Shown here piece by piece: positions 8,252 through 20,073 of a DNA stretch of 64,000 nt. Numbering within the stretch: the first letter of the stretch is position 1; each line of letters begins with the position of its first letter. Under the pieces are notes generated by a model, which was not told the origin of the DNA, searched no databases, and worked only from the letters and a program-made list of their open reading frames with translations. The DNA comes from Bacteroidaceae bacterium (lineage in GTDB: Bacteria; Bacteroidota; Bacteroidia; Bacteroidales; Bacteroidaceae). The DNA is taken from the NCBI GenBank assembly GCA_017535725.1, contig JAFXTO010000038.1, positions 1-64,000 on the forward strand, read 5' to 3'. The position numbers and the translations under genes are program-made.

Positions 8252-11200
8252 TTAGAAATCAAGTGTCACACCAGCTTGAATGGTGAAGGGGCGAGGATAC
8301 ATGTTGTTGTCGATGCCGCCAAACACTTCGGGGTCAATACCTGGGTACTTCGTCACCGTGAAGACATTGGAGGCACTCACGTAAGCACGACCGCTGAGGA
8401 AGTTGTCTTTCGTCTCGAAGGAGTAACCCAACGTGATATTATCGCACTTCAGGAAGGTTGCGTTGTGTACGAAGTAGTCAGAAAGAACGTAGTCGTAAGT
8501 CGACCAGTTGTTCTCGCGTGCCGAGGGAATCGTGTTCTGAAGATAGTTGAAGGAACTGTCGTAGCGCTTAGCTGTGTTGGCATAACCAGCTTCCTTATCC
8601 CAATAGACATAGTTGTTGAAGTTGGCACGGAGTCCGATACCAAGGTCCCAACCCTTGAATTGCAAGCGGGTGCTCAGGCCTGCCGTGTAAGGAGCGTGAG
8701 GGCTCTTGTAGAAGTAACGGTCGTTCTCCGAAATCTTGCCATCGCCATCGCGATCCACATAGACGCCTTCGAGTGGAATACCGTTCTGGTCATACACCTG
8801 CTGGAAGACGTAGAAGGAATTTGCGGGATGACCAACAGCTTGTGCCTGAACCATATTACCCGTACCGGAAGAGATGCCACCTGTCATAACGACTGACGAT
8901 TCTCCGGTAAGTTCGGTGATTTCGTTGTGGTTGTAGGTGAAGTTACCGGTGATTTCCCACATCCAGTCCTTCGTCACAATGGGACGGACAGTCAGCATGA
9001 CTTCAACACCCTGGTTGACCAGCGAACCGATGTTCGAGATAACTTGGTTACGGAAATTCGTACCTGCGGCTACGTATGAATAGTTAATCAGGTCTGTGGT
9101 CTTGCGGTAGTAGTAATCCACGCTACCAGAGAAGCGGTTCTTCCAGAAGCTGAAGTCCAGACCTGCATTGTAGGTCGTGGTGGTTTCCCACTTCAGGTTC
9201 TCGTTGTATGCATCAGGACGATAAAGCAGACCATTGGCATTGACACCAGAAATCGGGTAGCGACCGTCTGTGTTGTTAATATTGGTGTTGTAGGATGCAA
9301 AGTAATTATAGTTGCCGATACCATCCTGCTGACCGGTCTTACCCCAGCCGAGGCGCAATTTCAGTTCATCGAGACAGGTAGCGTTCTTCAGGAACTTCTC
9401 TTCGCTAATCAGCCAGCCAAAAGCAGCGGAGGGGAAGAGAGCCCAATGCTCCTTGAAGCGGCTGGAACCATCGTAACGAACAGTACCTGTCAGCATATAA
9501 CGATTCAAGAGGGTGTAGTTGGCACGGCCATAGAAGCTGACGAGATAGCTCTCCTGCTCCCACACGCCGTTAGACGGCTTATATTGTGTCCCTGCCAAAG
9601 CTGCTCCCGTCGTCTCGTCGGTAAGTTGTGAAGTGGTAGGATAGAGGCCGGTAAAAGAGCTTTCACCCCAATATTTCTTGTGGCTCCACTCGTAACCACC
9701 CATAATGTCGAAGTGATGGTTGTCGTTGAAGTCCTTGTAGTACTGGGCATAAGCAGAATAGATGAGGTTGTATTTGCTCTCCTTGGAATAGCCATCGTTT
9801 CCATAATAGAAGTTCGATGGTCCCCAAGGCTCGTAGGTTGTCTTCTGTTTACCATTACTCCAGTCACCCGAGAAGTTCATGTGAAGGCGAAGATCTTCGA
9901 AGCCATGAATTTTGTAGTCCACTTCTACATTACCCATATAGTCGAAGGAGTTGGCACGGTCGTTCTTTTCATTCAGCCGGGCCACGGGATTGGAAGAGGC
10001 GTAGGTGTTCATGATGGTAGGATAAGAAGGATCCTGATAAGATTGGCCATCAGCCGTCCACTCAAAATAGCCGTTGTAGTTGTTGTATGCAGCATCGCTA
10101 CTTCTTACGGGTTGAGTGGGATCCATACGCACGGCATCACTGATAGCGGCATCATTGGCATAACGGTTGTGAGCATACATGAACTTACCATTAATATTAA
10201 AATTAAGGTGATCATCCAGGAAAGACGGATTGAGGTTGATGCTGGCCGTGGTACGCTCGAAGGAAGAAGTCTTCAAGATACCATCCTGATTGGTATATCC
10301 GACGCCCACGCGATAAGGCATGTTCTTAAAGCCTCCGCTGACGGTGATATTGTGGTCAATACCAAAGGCTCCGCGATAGATTTCCTTCTGCCAGTCCGTA
10401 TCGGCATTACCTAACAGACCCGCAGCCTTGGAACCGGCTCCATAGTAGCTGTTCACGAAATCACGATAGTCACCGGCATTAAGAACATCGAGCGACTTCT
10501 GACGGGCAGAGAAGGTGAAGTTGCCATTGTAGCTGACATGCGCCTTTTGGCCCTTGCGGCCTTTCTTGGTGGTAATGATGATGACACCATTAGAACCACG
10601 GCTACCGTAGATGGCGGTGGCAGAAGCATCCTTCAGGACTGTGAAGCTCTCGATGTCCTGCGGATTCACCATAGATAAGGGGTTAGCAAGGCCCTTGACA
10701 CCCTGATTGTCCATTGCCAGTCCGTCGATAACAATCAACGGGTCGTTGCTGGCATTCAGCGAGGAACCACCACGGATACGAATCGTGGCACCACCACCAG
10801 GCATACCGCCACCATTGGTAACAGTAACACCTGCAATCTTGCCCTGAATCATGTCCTGGGCATTGGTAATCACACCGTGGTTCTTCTCATCGGGTTTCAA
10901 GGTAGAAACCGATCCTGTCAAGTCATGTTTTCTGACAGTACCATAACCGATGACAACGACGTCCTCCAGCAATTTGGCATCTTCCTGCATCGTCACGTTG
11001 ATGGTCGGACGTACAGGAACGGTGACGGTCTGGAAGCCCATGAAGGAGATTGTAATCTGGCCACCTTGCGGCGCCTGAATAGAGAAATTACCGTCGAAGT
11101 CCGTCGACGTGCCACCTTGCTGTCCGACCACGCGGACGGTAGCACCAAAGACAGGTTCGCCGGTATCGTCCTTAACATTACCTTTCACAGTTACCTGTGC

Positions 11201-11281
11201 GAAGGAACCCAAGGAGATGAATAGCCCACATAGGAGGGCGAGAATTCGCAATGGAATTCTAACTTTTACCTGCTTCATCAT
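8252..11281 (-). CDS. susC: SusC family TonB-dependent outer-membrane transporter
   Basis: Imports malto-oligosaccharides across the outer membrane using TonB/ExbBD energy. The signal peptide ends near residue 29 (LGSFA-QV). A carboxypeptidase-regulatory-like domain follows (VTVKGNVKDDTGEPVFGATV...TSTDFDGNFSI, about 30-105). The TonB-box region is EDVVVIGYGTVRK (about 107-120). The plug has IRGGSSLNASNDPLIVIDG and the SusC signature AIYGSRGSNGVIIITTK. The remainder is a 22-strand barrel ending TIQAGVTLDF with a C-terminal Phe. Length 1009 aa is typical. It is the first gene of the minus-strand operon and diverges from the LacI regulator. Confidence 0.96.
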   Translation of the reverse strand: MMKQVKVRIPLRILALLCGLFISLGSFAQVTVKGNVKDDTGEPVFGATVRVVGQQGGTSTDFDGNFSIQAPQGGQITISFMGFQTVTVPVRPTINVTMQEDAKLLEDVVVIGYGTVRKHDLTGSVSTLKPDEKNHGVITNAQDMIQGKIAGVTVTNGGGMPGGGATIRIRGGSSLNASNDPLIVIDGLAMDNQGVKGLANPLSMVNPQDIESFTVLKDASATAIYGSRGSNGVIIITTKKGRKGQKAHVSYNGNFTFSARQKSLDVLNAGDYRDFVNSYYGAGSKAAGLLGNADTDWQKEIYRGAFGIDHNITVSGGFKNMPYRVGVGYTNQDGILKTSSFERTTASINLNPSFLDDHLNFNINGKFMYAHNRYANDAAISDAVRMDPTQPVRSSDAAYNNYNGYFEWTADGQSYQDPSYPTIMNTYASSNPVARLNEKNDRANSFDYMGNVEVDYKIHGFEDLRLHMNFSGDWSNGKQKTTYEPWGPSNFYYGNDGYSKESKYNLIYSAYAQYYKDFNDNHHFDIMGGYEWSHKKYWGESSFTGLYPTTSQLTDETTGAALAGTQYKPSNGVWEQESYLVSFYGRANYTLLNRYMLTGTVRYDGSSRFKEHWALFPSAAFGWLISEEKFLKNATCLDELKLRLGWGKTGQQDGIGNYNYFASYNTNINNTDGRYPISGVNANGLLYRPDAYNENLKWETTTTYNAGLDFSFWKNRFSGSVDYYYRKTTDLINYSYVAAGTNFRNQVISNIGSLVNQGVEVMLTVRPIVTKDWMWEITGNFTYNHNEITELTGESSVVMTGGISSGTGNMVQAQAVGHPANSFYVFQQVYDQNGIPLEGVYVDRDGDGKISENDRYFYKSPHAPYTAGLSTRLQFKGWDLGIGLRANFNNYVYWDKEAGYANTAKRYDSSFNYLQNTIPSARENNWSTYDYVLSDYFVHNATFLKCDNITLGYSFETKDNFLSGRAYVSASNVFTVTKYPGIDPEVFGGIDNNMYPRPFTIQAGVTLDF

Positions 11282-11385
11282 TCTTTGTTTTGAGTTTTTA
11301 GTTTTTAAATGTAATTACGTATTATTTAGTGTTTTTGGACTCAAAAAACGTAACAATAAGGGTAGCTGATTTCTGTTTGACGCTG

Positions 11386-11393
11386 CAAATGTA
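11386..11393 (-). promoter_or_regulatory. -7 promoter box of the susCDEF operon
   Basis: TACATTTG on the minus strand fits TAnnTTTG and lies about 105 nt before the susC start. No good -33 TTTG is seen at the right spacing, which would fit a promoter that needs activation. The leader between is A/T-rich. Confidence 0.55.
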
Positions 11394-11448
11394 CAAAGGA
11401 GAAGCATACCTTGTAACACTTTTTGACATAAATCAACAAAAAGGAGTA

Positions 11449-11462
11449 TGCAATCGTTTGCA
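11449..11462. promoter_or_regulatory. Candidate LacI-family operator between susC and the regulator gene
   Basis: TGCAATCGTTTGCA is a 14-bp near-palindrome (six of seven base pairs) with a central CG, the classic LacI-family operator form. It lies midway between the two divergent promoters, about 55 bp upstream of each -7 box, so one site could govern both arms. Confidence 0.6.
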
Positions 11463-11491
11463 CTACTAAAGACGCAAATTCGCAAATACAA

Positions 11492-11525
11492 ATTGACGCC
11501 GACTTACTACTTTTGCCTACATTTG
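11492..11525 (+). promoter_or_regulatory. Promoter of the LacI regulator gene
   Basis: ATTG (11492-11495), then 22 nt, then TACATTTG (11518-11525), matches the Bacteroidetes pattern. A second TAnnTTTG, TACTTTTG, overlaps just upstream at 11508-11515. Confidence 0.6.
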
Positions 11526-11543
11526 CCGACAAATAACAGCAAT

Positions 11544-12581
11544 ATGAGCGAAAAAAGAGCCTTGACGATGAAGGATATCGCACGGGAACTGGGTGTTTCC
11601 GCATCCACGGTTTCGCGTGCGCTCAAGGATAGCCCACTCATCAGTCCCGACCAGCGCGAGCGCATCCAGCGCTATGCCCGTGAGCACAACTTCCTGCCCA
11701 ACGAGCTGGCTGGTTCGCTGCGTCTGAGCCACTCCGCTCCTTCCAAGCTCATTGGGGTCATCGTGCCTCAGTTCACTCATTATTATTTCTCCACCATCCT
11801 CTCTGGAATAGAGGAGCAAGCCAGTCTACGAGGCTACCGTATTATTGCTGCTCAGAGCAAAGAACGTTTCGAGCACGAGGAACATATCTGTCAGTCTATG
11901 CTGGGGCTGCGTGTCTGCGGGGTCATCGTATCTCAGGCCAAGGACACCACCCACTACGAGCACTACCAGCAATTGATGAATGCTGGAATGCCACTGGTCT
12001 TCTACGACCGGATTTGCACGGGCCTGAACACCAACCGTGTCGTGGTCGATGACTACATGGGAGCCTACAATGCCGTCGCCCACCTCATCCAGACGGGATG
12101 CCGCCGCATCGCTTTCTATGGCTCGGACATGCATCTGGAGATTTCCAAGAACCGCTACAACGGCTATCGCGACGCGCTCCTGAAAGCGGGCATCAGTCCT
12201 GACGACAGCCTGCATCTGATTTGTGACAACCGCGCGGATGCCGAAATCATCACCCCAGAACTCCTGGCGAGTGCAAATCCCCCCGATGCAGCCTTTGCCG
12301 TGAACGATGACACCGCCATCGGCATCCTCTATACTGTGAAGCGCATGGGACTGCGGGTGCCCGAGGATTTCAGCATCTGCGGATTCACCAACGGTGAACG
12401 TGCCATCGCATGCGACCCACCTCTGACAACCGTGGAACAGCGAGGCAACCAGGTGGGAAAGGAGGCAGTGGATATACTGCTCGACAAAGTGGAGGGCCTC
12501 ACCCCCATGAACAAAATCGAAAAGCGCGTGGTCAAGACCCGCCTCATCATCCGAGGAACCACCAGACCAATCAACCCATAA
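11544..12581 (+). CDS. LacI family transcriptional regulator of the starch/maltose locus
   Basis: DNA-binding regulator. The N-terminal HTH is MKDIARELGVSASTVSRAL, followed by the LacI hinge and a periplasmic-binding-protein-like sensor domain (LIGVIVPQFTHYYFSTILSGIE; NDDTAIGILYTVKRMGLRVP; TTVEQRGNQVG). The start at 11544 is used because it lies just after the promoter box; a longer frame (11448) would start inside the putative operator. It is divergent from susC and heads the plus-strand arm with the MFS transporter, malQ and susB, so it probably responds to a maltodextrin. Bacteroides sus loci use the unrelated SusR activator. Whether this protein activates or represses is not visible. Confidence 0.92.
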   Translation: MSEKRALTMKDIARELGVSASTVSRALKDSPLISPDQRERIQRYAREHNFLPNELAGSLRLSHSAPSKLIGVIVPQFTHYYFSTILSGIEEQASLRGYRIIAAQSKERFEHEEHICQSMLGLRVCGVIVSQAKDTTHYEHYQQLMNAGMPLVFYDRICTGLNTNRVVVDDYMGAYNAVAHLIQTGCRRIAFYGSDMHLEISKNRYNGYRDALLKAGISPDDSLHLICDNRADAEIITPELLASANPPDAAFAVNDDTAIGILYTVKRMGLRVPEDFSICGFTNGERAIACDPPLTTVEQRGNQVGKEAVDILLDKVEGLTPMNKIEKRVVKTRLIIRGTTRPINP

Positions 12582-12598
12582 GTCCCGTTGTCACTCTT

Positions 12599-12713
12599 CA
12601 CGGCCTTCGTTATTACGTTTTCCCGTTATTACGTTATTACGACAAATCAGCTGCCGTCCCAATATTTCAATTTTTCAACCTTTCAACATTTCAACATTTC
12701 AACATTTCAATAT
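12599..12713. repeat. Intergenic repeat: 44-nt block plus TTTCAAC tract
   Basis: A block starting CACGGCCTTCGTTATTACG (12599-12642) and a run of TTTCAAC/ATTTCAAC units (12663-12710) fill the gap and end at the MFS start codon. The same pair of modules, about 40 of 44 identical in the block, fills the next gap (14041-14150). The run is poor in G and likely unstructured as RNA, which may help translation initiation. Confidence 0.85.
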
Positions 12714-14030
12714 ATGCAGAAACCTAATTTATCCTTTTGGAACCTTTGGAACCTGAGTTTCGGGTTCTTCGGCGTGCAGATAGCCTACGCCTTGCAAAGC
12801 AGCAACATCAGCCGCATCTTCCGCACCCTCGGTGCCGACCCTCATGACCTGAGTTACTTCTGGATCCTGCCCCCGCTGATGGGCATCATCGTACAACCCA
12901 TTGTCGGCACTCTGAGCGACCGCACCTGGACACGCTTCGGCCGTCGCATACCTTATTTATTTATAGGGGCAGCCGTAGCGGTGGCCGTGATGTGCCTGCT
13001 GCCCAATTCCGGCTCGCTGGGACTGAGCCTTTCTGCAGTCATGATTTTCGGATTGCTGATGCTGATGCTCCTCGACACCTCCATCAACATGGCCATGCAG
13101 CCGTTCAAGATGTTGGTTGGCGACATGGTCAACGAGGAGCAGAAAGCCAAGGCCTACAGCATTCAGTCGTTCCTCTGCAACGCCGGCTCGGTAGTAGGCT
13201 TCGTGTTTCCCTTCTTCTTCACGTGGATTGGTCTGAAGAACGTTGCTCCAGAGGGCGTGGTTCCCGACTCCGTCATCTGGTCCTTCTATGTGGGTGCCGC
13301 CATCCTCATCCTCTGCGTCATCTACACGGTTTCGAAGGTGAAAGAGTGGCCACCAGAACTATACAACCAATATAACGGACAAGCCGGAGATGCCGGAAAA
13401 GCCAGAGATTCTTCTGCCAACTGGTTCACCCTCCTGAAGAACGCTCCCTCCACCTTCTGGAAGGTGGGTCTCGTGCAGTTCTTCTGCTGGGCTGCCTTCC
13501 TGTATATGTGGACCTACGTGGTCGATGCCGTCAGCGAGACCGTGTGGGGAACCACCGACCCCGCTAACGAGGCCTACCAGGTGGCAGGCAACTGGACGGG
13601 CGTTCTCTATGCCATCCAGGCCATGGGCAGCGTCTGCTGGGCGCTGGTACTTCCCCGCTTCAAGAGCTCCAAGATGGCCTACGCCATCAGCCTCCTACTC
13701 GGCGGTCTGGGTTTCGCCCTGATACCTTTCTGCCCCGACAAGTATCTGCAGATTATCCCCTTCCTGCTTATCGGTTGCGGTTGGGCAGCCATGCTTGCGA
13801 TGCCTTTCACCATTGTGACGAATGCCCTGCAAGGCTACGGTCACATGGGCGCCTACCTCGGCCTGTTCAACGGCACCATCTGTCTGCCGCAGATTATCGC
13901 CGCCCTGTGCGGAGGCTCCGTGCTCTCGCTGATTGGGCACCACCAGTCATCCATGATGATTGTCTCTGGCGTACTGCTCGCCGCCGGTGCCCTCTGCGTC
14001 ACCTTCATCAAAGAGAAGAAAGCCCAATAA
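12714..14030 (+). CDS. MFS sugar transporter (SLC45/GPH-like), probable maltose/maltodextrin uptake
   Basis: Inner-membrane major facilitator with about 12 hydrophobic segments. The signature RTWTRFGRRIPYLFIG after the second segment (DxxWTRxGRRxP) is typical of SLC45-type and related sugar:cation symporters. QIAYALQSSNISRIFRTLGA in the first segment is common to Bacteroidetes maltodextrin-locus transporters. The start at 12714 is chosen because the extra 42 codons of the longer frame translate the intergenic repeat and have no transporter character. It lies between the LacI regulator and malQ, so it probably carries the products of SusA/SusB action into the cytoplasm. Substrate is inferred from context. 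Confidence 0.88.
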   Translation: MQKPNLSFWNLWNLSFGFFGVQIAYALQSSNISRIFRTLGADPHDLSYFWILPPLMGIIVQPIVGTLSDRTWTRFGRRIPYLFIGAAVAVAVMCLLPNSGSLGLSLSAVMIFGLLMLMLLDTSINMAMQPFKMLVGDMVNEEQKAKAYSIQSFLCNAGSVVGFVFPFFFTWIGLKNVAPEGVVPDSVIWSFYVGAAILILCVIYTVSKVKEWPPELYNQYNGQAGDAGKARDSSANWFTLLKNAPSTFWKVGLVQFFCWAAFLYMWTYVVDAVSETVWGTTDPANEAYQVAGNWTGVLYAIQAMGSVCWALVLPRFKSSKMAYAISLLLGGLGFALIPFCPDKYLQIIPFLLIGCGWAAMLAMPFTIVTNALQGYGHMGAYLGLFNGTICLPQIIAALCGGSVLSLIGHHQSSMMIVSGVLLAAGALCVTFIKEKKAQ

Positions 14031-14040
14031 CCCCCCTTTT

Positions 14041-14150
14041 CACGGCCTTCGTTATCACGTTATTTCGTTATTACGTTATTACGAAAAAACATCGGCCGTC
14101 TTCAACATTTCAACGTTTCAACTTTTCAACATTTCAACCTTTTCCCCCCT
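14041..14150. repeat. Second copy of the 44-nt block plus TTTCAAC tract
   Basis: The CACGGCCTTCGTTATCACG block (14041-14084) and a TTTCAAC run (14103-14137) repeat the organisation seen before the MFS gene. They end at the malQ start codon. Confidence 0.85.
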
Positions 14151-16262
14151 ATGAATATCAGATTTGAAATCGAATACCGTACTATCTACGGCGAAGACCT
14201 TTTCCTGAATGTCCTCCACCACGACGGCTCACAGACACACTACCCGATGAGCACCCACGAGGGTGTCATCTGGTATTGCAGCCTGACCACAGAGAAACCG
14301 ATTGAATACTTCTACACCGTCACCTGGCAAGGACGCGAGAAACGTACCGAGTGGGTATTCTGTCCCCACAGCTTTGACCCCAAGGAGGTCTCTGACCCAT
14401 CCCTCCCTGTCGTACAGCGAGATGCCTGGATGGACGCACCCGAAGACTTCCGCGTGGCAGGAACATTGATTCCCGTCTTCTCGCTCCGCTCACGCCGCAG
14501 CTTTGGCGTAGGTGATTTCGGTGACCTACGGATGATGGTGGACTGGGTGGCCACAACAGGTCAGCGACTGCTGCAAATCCTGCCTATCAACGACACCACC
14601 AGCAGCCACACCTGGACCGACTCCTACCCTTATTCCTGCATCAGCGTCTTTGCACTCCATCCGCAATATGTGGAACTCGCAGCCCTGCCCAAACTGAAGA
14701 AGAAGGCAGACATCGAACGTTTCGAGGCACTACGCATGGAGCTGAATGCCCTCCAGCAGATTGACTACGAGCGCGTGAACAACGCCAAGCTGGAATACCT
14801 CCGACTACTCTTTGAGCAGGAAGGAAAGAAGGTGCTGGCAACGGCTGAATTCCTATCATTCTTTGAGGAATCCGAATCGTGGCTGGTACCCTACGCCCAG
14901 TACTGCACCCTGCGCGACAAATACGGCACCGGCGATTTCAGCCAATGGCCGGATCATCGCAAGTGGGACGAGCAAGACCGGAAAGAACTTTCGAAGATTG
15001 GCACACAACTGAGCGACGTCGCCTTCTGGTACTTCGTGCAGTTCATCCTTGCCCAGCAACTCAGCGCGGTGCACGCCTACGCACGCACGCGCGGCGTAAT
15101 TCTTAAAGGTGATATCCCCATCGGCGTAGCCCGCCACGGCTGCGACGTCTGGCAAGAACCCCGTTACTTCAACCTCAATGGCCAGGCTGGTGCTCCGCCC
15201 GATGAGTTTGCCGAGGACGGCCAGAACTGGGGCTTCCCCACCTACAACTGGGACGAGATGCTGCGCGACGGCTGCCAGTGGTGGGAACGTCGCTTCCACA
15301 ACATGTCCCGCTACTTCGATGCCTACCGCATTGACCACGTGCTCGGCTTCTTCCGCATATGGGAAATCCCCATGCCCGTCAAGAGCGGTCTGCTCGGACA
15401 GTTCTCCCCTGCCCTCGCCCTCAGCCGCGATGAAATCTACAGCTACGGCATCAGCCACGAGACGCTGAAGAATACGACGTGTCCTATCATTAAGGCAACC
15501 TCGGAGGGCGAGGTTTTCTCCACGGACTTCCTCTTCCTCCGCGACCACAAGAACCCCGAGGTCTTCCATCCGCGCATCTCTGCACAGAAGACCCAGGCCT
15601 ACGCCGCACTCTCCGACCAGGAGAAGCACGCCTTCGACACCCTCTACGAACAATACTTCTACCATCGCAACAACCAGTTCTGGTACGAAGAGGCCATGCA
15701 GAAGCTGCCCAAGCTGGTGCGCGCCACACGCATGCTCTGCTGCGCCGAAGACCTCGGCATGGTGCCGGCCTGCGTCCAGTGGGTCATGGACGAGCTGGGA
15801 ATCCTCAGCCTCGAACTCGAATCCATGCCCAAGGAACCCTGGGTACGCTTCGGGCACGTGGAACGCAACCCGCGCCGCAGCGTGGCTACCATCAGCAGCC
15901 ACGACACACCAACCCTGCGCATGTGGTGGGACGAGGATTTCGGACGCACACAGGAATATTACAACAGCATCCTCGGCTACGATGGCCCCGCTCCGCATCC
16001 CCTCTCCAGCAAACTCGCACGAGTCATCATCCAGCGGCACCTCGACTGCCCGTCCATGCTCTGTGTCATCGCCTTGCAGGACTGGCTCGCCATCGACGAA
16101 CACCTGCGCCTGAAGGATGCCAACGCCGAGCGCATCAACATCCCCGCCAACCCACGTCACTACTGGCGCTACCGCATGCACCTCAACATCGAGGACCTCA
16201 AGAACGACAAATCGTTCACAGAAGGCATTCGCGAAATGATTGTTAAAGGCAATAGAATATAA
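14151..16262 (+). CDS. malQ: 4-alpha-glucanotransferase (GH77) with N-terminal CBM20-like module
   Basis: Disproportionates malto-oligosaccharides in the cytoplasm. Residues 1-95 form a CBM20-like domain (IEYRTIYGEDLFLNVL...VIWYCSLT...IEYFYTVTW). The GH77 barrel follows: LPINDTT, a substrate loop, the nucleophile Asp395 in AYRIDHVLGFFRIWEIP, the acid/base region CAEDLGMVP and the third acid in SSHDTPTLRMWW. At 703 aa it is shorter than the roughly 890-aa Bacteroidetes enzymes, which carry more N-terminal carbohydrate-binding sequence. There is no signal peptide. It lies 120 nt after the MFS gene in the same operon, and a degenerate palindrome follows the stop codon. Confidence 0.93.
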   Translation: MNIRFEIEYRTIYGEDLFLNVLHHDGSQTHYPMSTHEGVIWYCSLTTEKPIEYFYTVTWQGREKRTEWVFCPHSFDPKEVSDPSLPVVQRDAWMDAPEDFRVAGTLIPVFSLRSRRSFGVGDFGDLRMMVDWVATTGQRLLQILPINDTTSSHTWTDSYPYSCISVFALHPQYVELAALPKLKKKADIERFEALRMELNALQQIDYERVNNAKLEYLRLLFEQEGKKVLATAEFLSFFEESESWLVPYAQYCTLRDKYGTGDFSQWPDHRKWDEQDRKELSKIGTQLSDVAFWYFVQFILAQQLSAVHAYARTRGVILKGDIPIGVARHGCDVWQEPRYFNLNGQAGAPPDEFAEDGQNWGFPTYNWDEMLRDGCQWWERRFHNMSRYFDAYRIDHVLGFFRIWEIPMPVKSGLLGQFSPALALSRDEIYSYGISHETLKNTTCPIIKATSEGEVFSTDFLFLRDHKNPEVFHPRISAQKTQAYAALSDQEKHAFDTLYEQYFYHRNNQFWYEEAMQKLPKLVRATRMLCCAEDLGMVPACVQWVMDELGILSLELESMPKEPWVRFGHVERNPRRSVATISSHDTPTLRMWWDEDFGRTQEYYNSILGYDGPAPHPLSSKLARVIIQRHLDCPSMLCVIALQDWLAIDEHLRLKDANAERINIPANPRHYWRYRMHLNIEDLKNDKSFTEGIREMIVKGNRI

Positions 16263-16264
16263 TC

Positions 16265-16302
16265 CCCACCCCTCTGCCCCTCTCTGTAAGGAAGGGAAAT
16301 AA
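16265..16302. repeat. Degenerate copy of the GC-rich palindrome
   Basis: CCCACCCCTCTGCCCCTCTC and the following GGAAGGGAAATAATA resemble the head and tail of the palindromes inside oadB and trmB, with a mutated right arm. It starts immediately after the malQ stop. Confidence 0.55.
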
Positions 16303-16305
16303 TAA

Positions 16306-18690
<2,385 letters not shown>

Positions 18691-18723
18691 CCCGGCCTTC
18701 TCCCACATGTAGCCCCTCTGCCC

Positions 18724-20073
18724 ATGGATGCAATCAACAACCTCTTCACCCAACTCAGCTCCTTCCTATGGGGATGGCCCATGATCATCCTCCTGCTGGG
18801 TACCCATGTGTTCCTGACCCTGCGCCTGCGCGTTCCCCAGCGCAAGCTCCTGACGGGCATTCGCCTCTCTGTGCAGAAGGATAAGGGAGCCACGGGCGAC
18901 GTGTCGCAGTTCGGGGCACTCGCCACAGCACTCGCCGCCACCATCGGCACGGGTAACATCGTGGGCGTAGCCACCGCCGTCGCCCTCGGAGGCCCAGGCG
19001 CCGTGCTATGGTGCTGGCTGACAGGTATCTTCGGCATGGCCACCAAGTACGCCGAAGGGCTGCTGGCCGTAAAATACCGCGTCCGCGGCGACGACGGGCG
19101 CACCTACGGAGGTCCCATGTACGCCTTGGAACTCGGGCTGGGTATGAAGTGGATGGCCCTCCTCTTTGCCTGCTTCACCGCCCTCGCCAGCTTCGGCATC
19201 GGATGCACCGTGCAGGCCAACTCCATCGCCCTGCTGGCCAACGAGACCTTCGGCGTGCCCACGTGGATAGTGGGCCTCCTCGTCTGCGGCCTTACGGCGC
19301 TGGTCATCATGGGCGGCGTGAAGTCCATAGCCCGCGTCTGCACCATCCTCGTCCCCTTCATGGCCGCCCTCTATGTCTTGGGCTGCGTGGTCATCCTCTG
19401 CATGAACGGCAGTTACGTGTGGCCCGCCCTCCAGCTCATCGTGAAGTCTGCCTTCAACCCGTCGGCAGCAGGCGGCGGCTTCGTCGGCGCCACCGTGATG
19501 ATGGCCGCCCGCTACGGCATCGCACGCGGCCTCTTCTCCAACGAGAGCGGCATGGGCAGCGCACCCATCGTAGCAGCAGCAGCCCAGACGCGCAACCCCG
19601 TCCGCCAGGCATTGGTCAGCAGCACAGGCACCTTCTGGGACACCGTCATCATCTGCGCACTCACCGGCCTCGTGCTCGTCAGCAGCATCCTCGCCTACCC
19701 CGACATCACCTACGCCGACGGCGCCGCCCTCACCAAGGTAGCCTTCTCCAAGATACCCTATGTCGGCGCACCCCTCCTCACCTTCGGCATCCTCACCTTC
19801 GCCTTCAGCACCATCCTCGGGTGGTGCTACTACGGCGAGAGTGCCGTCAACTACATCGAGCGCCAGCACATCAACCGCTTCTACCGCATCCTCTACATCG
19901 TCGCCCTCTTCTTCGGCAGCATCATCAGCCTCGATGTTATCTGGAACATCGCCGACACCATGAACGCCCTCATGGCCATCCCCAACCTCATCGCCCTCCT
20001 GCTGCTCAACGGCGTCGCCGCCCGCGAGACCAAGAAATACCTCTGGAGCGGACGACTAGACGAAGAAATGTAA
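18724..20073 (+). CDS. AGCS family sodium:alanine/glycine symporter
   Basis: Inner-membrane Na+-coupled amino-acid transporter with about 10-11 hydrophobic segments. AGCS signatures are visible: GALATALAATIGTGNIVGVATA near residue 65, GGPMYALELGLGMKW, GIARGLFSNESGMGSAPI and FSTILGWCYYGE. Length 449 aa is normal. It begins 33 nt after susB with a highly GC-rich, C-ending codon pattern like its neighbour, so co-transcription is likely although its role in starch use is not obvious. The stop codon is followed by a repeat-rich gene desert. Substrate (alanine, glycine or other) cannot be told from sequence. Confidence 0.93.
   Translation: MDAINNLFTQLSSFLWGWPMIILLLGTHVFLTLRLRVPQRKLLTGIRLSVQKDKGATGDVSQFGALATALAATIGTGNIVGVATAVALGGPGAVLWCWLTGIFGMATKYAEGLLAVKYRVRGDDGRTYGGPMYALELGLGMKWMALLFACFTALASFGIGCTVQANSIALLANETFGVPTWIVGLLVCGLTALVIMGGVKSIARVCTILVPFMAALYVLGCVVILCMNGSYVWPALQLIVKSAFNPSAAGGGFVGATVMMAARYGIARGLFSNESGMGSAPIVAAAAQTRNPVRQALVSSTGTFWDTVIICALTGLVLVSSILAYPDITYADGAALTKVAFSKIPYVGAPLLTFGILTFAFSTILGWCYYGESAVNYIERQHINRFYRILYIVALFFGSIISLDVIWNIADTMNALMAIPNLIALLLLNGVAARETKKYLWSGRLDEEM

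Noticed and set aside
12588..12713. Longer N-terminus for the MFS transporter
   Set aside because: The extra codons translate the intergenic block and TTTCAAC repeats.
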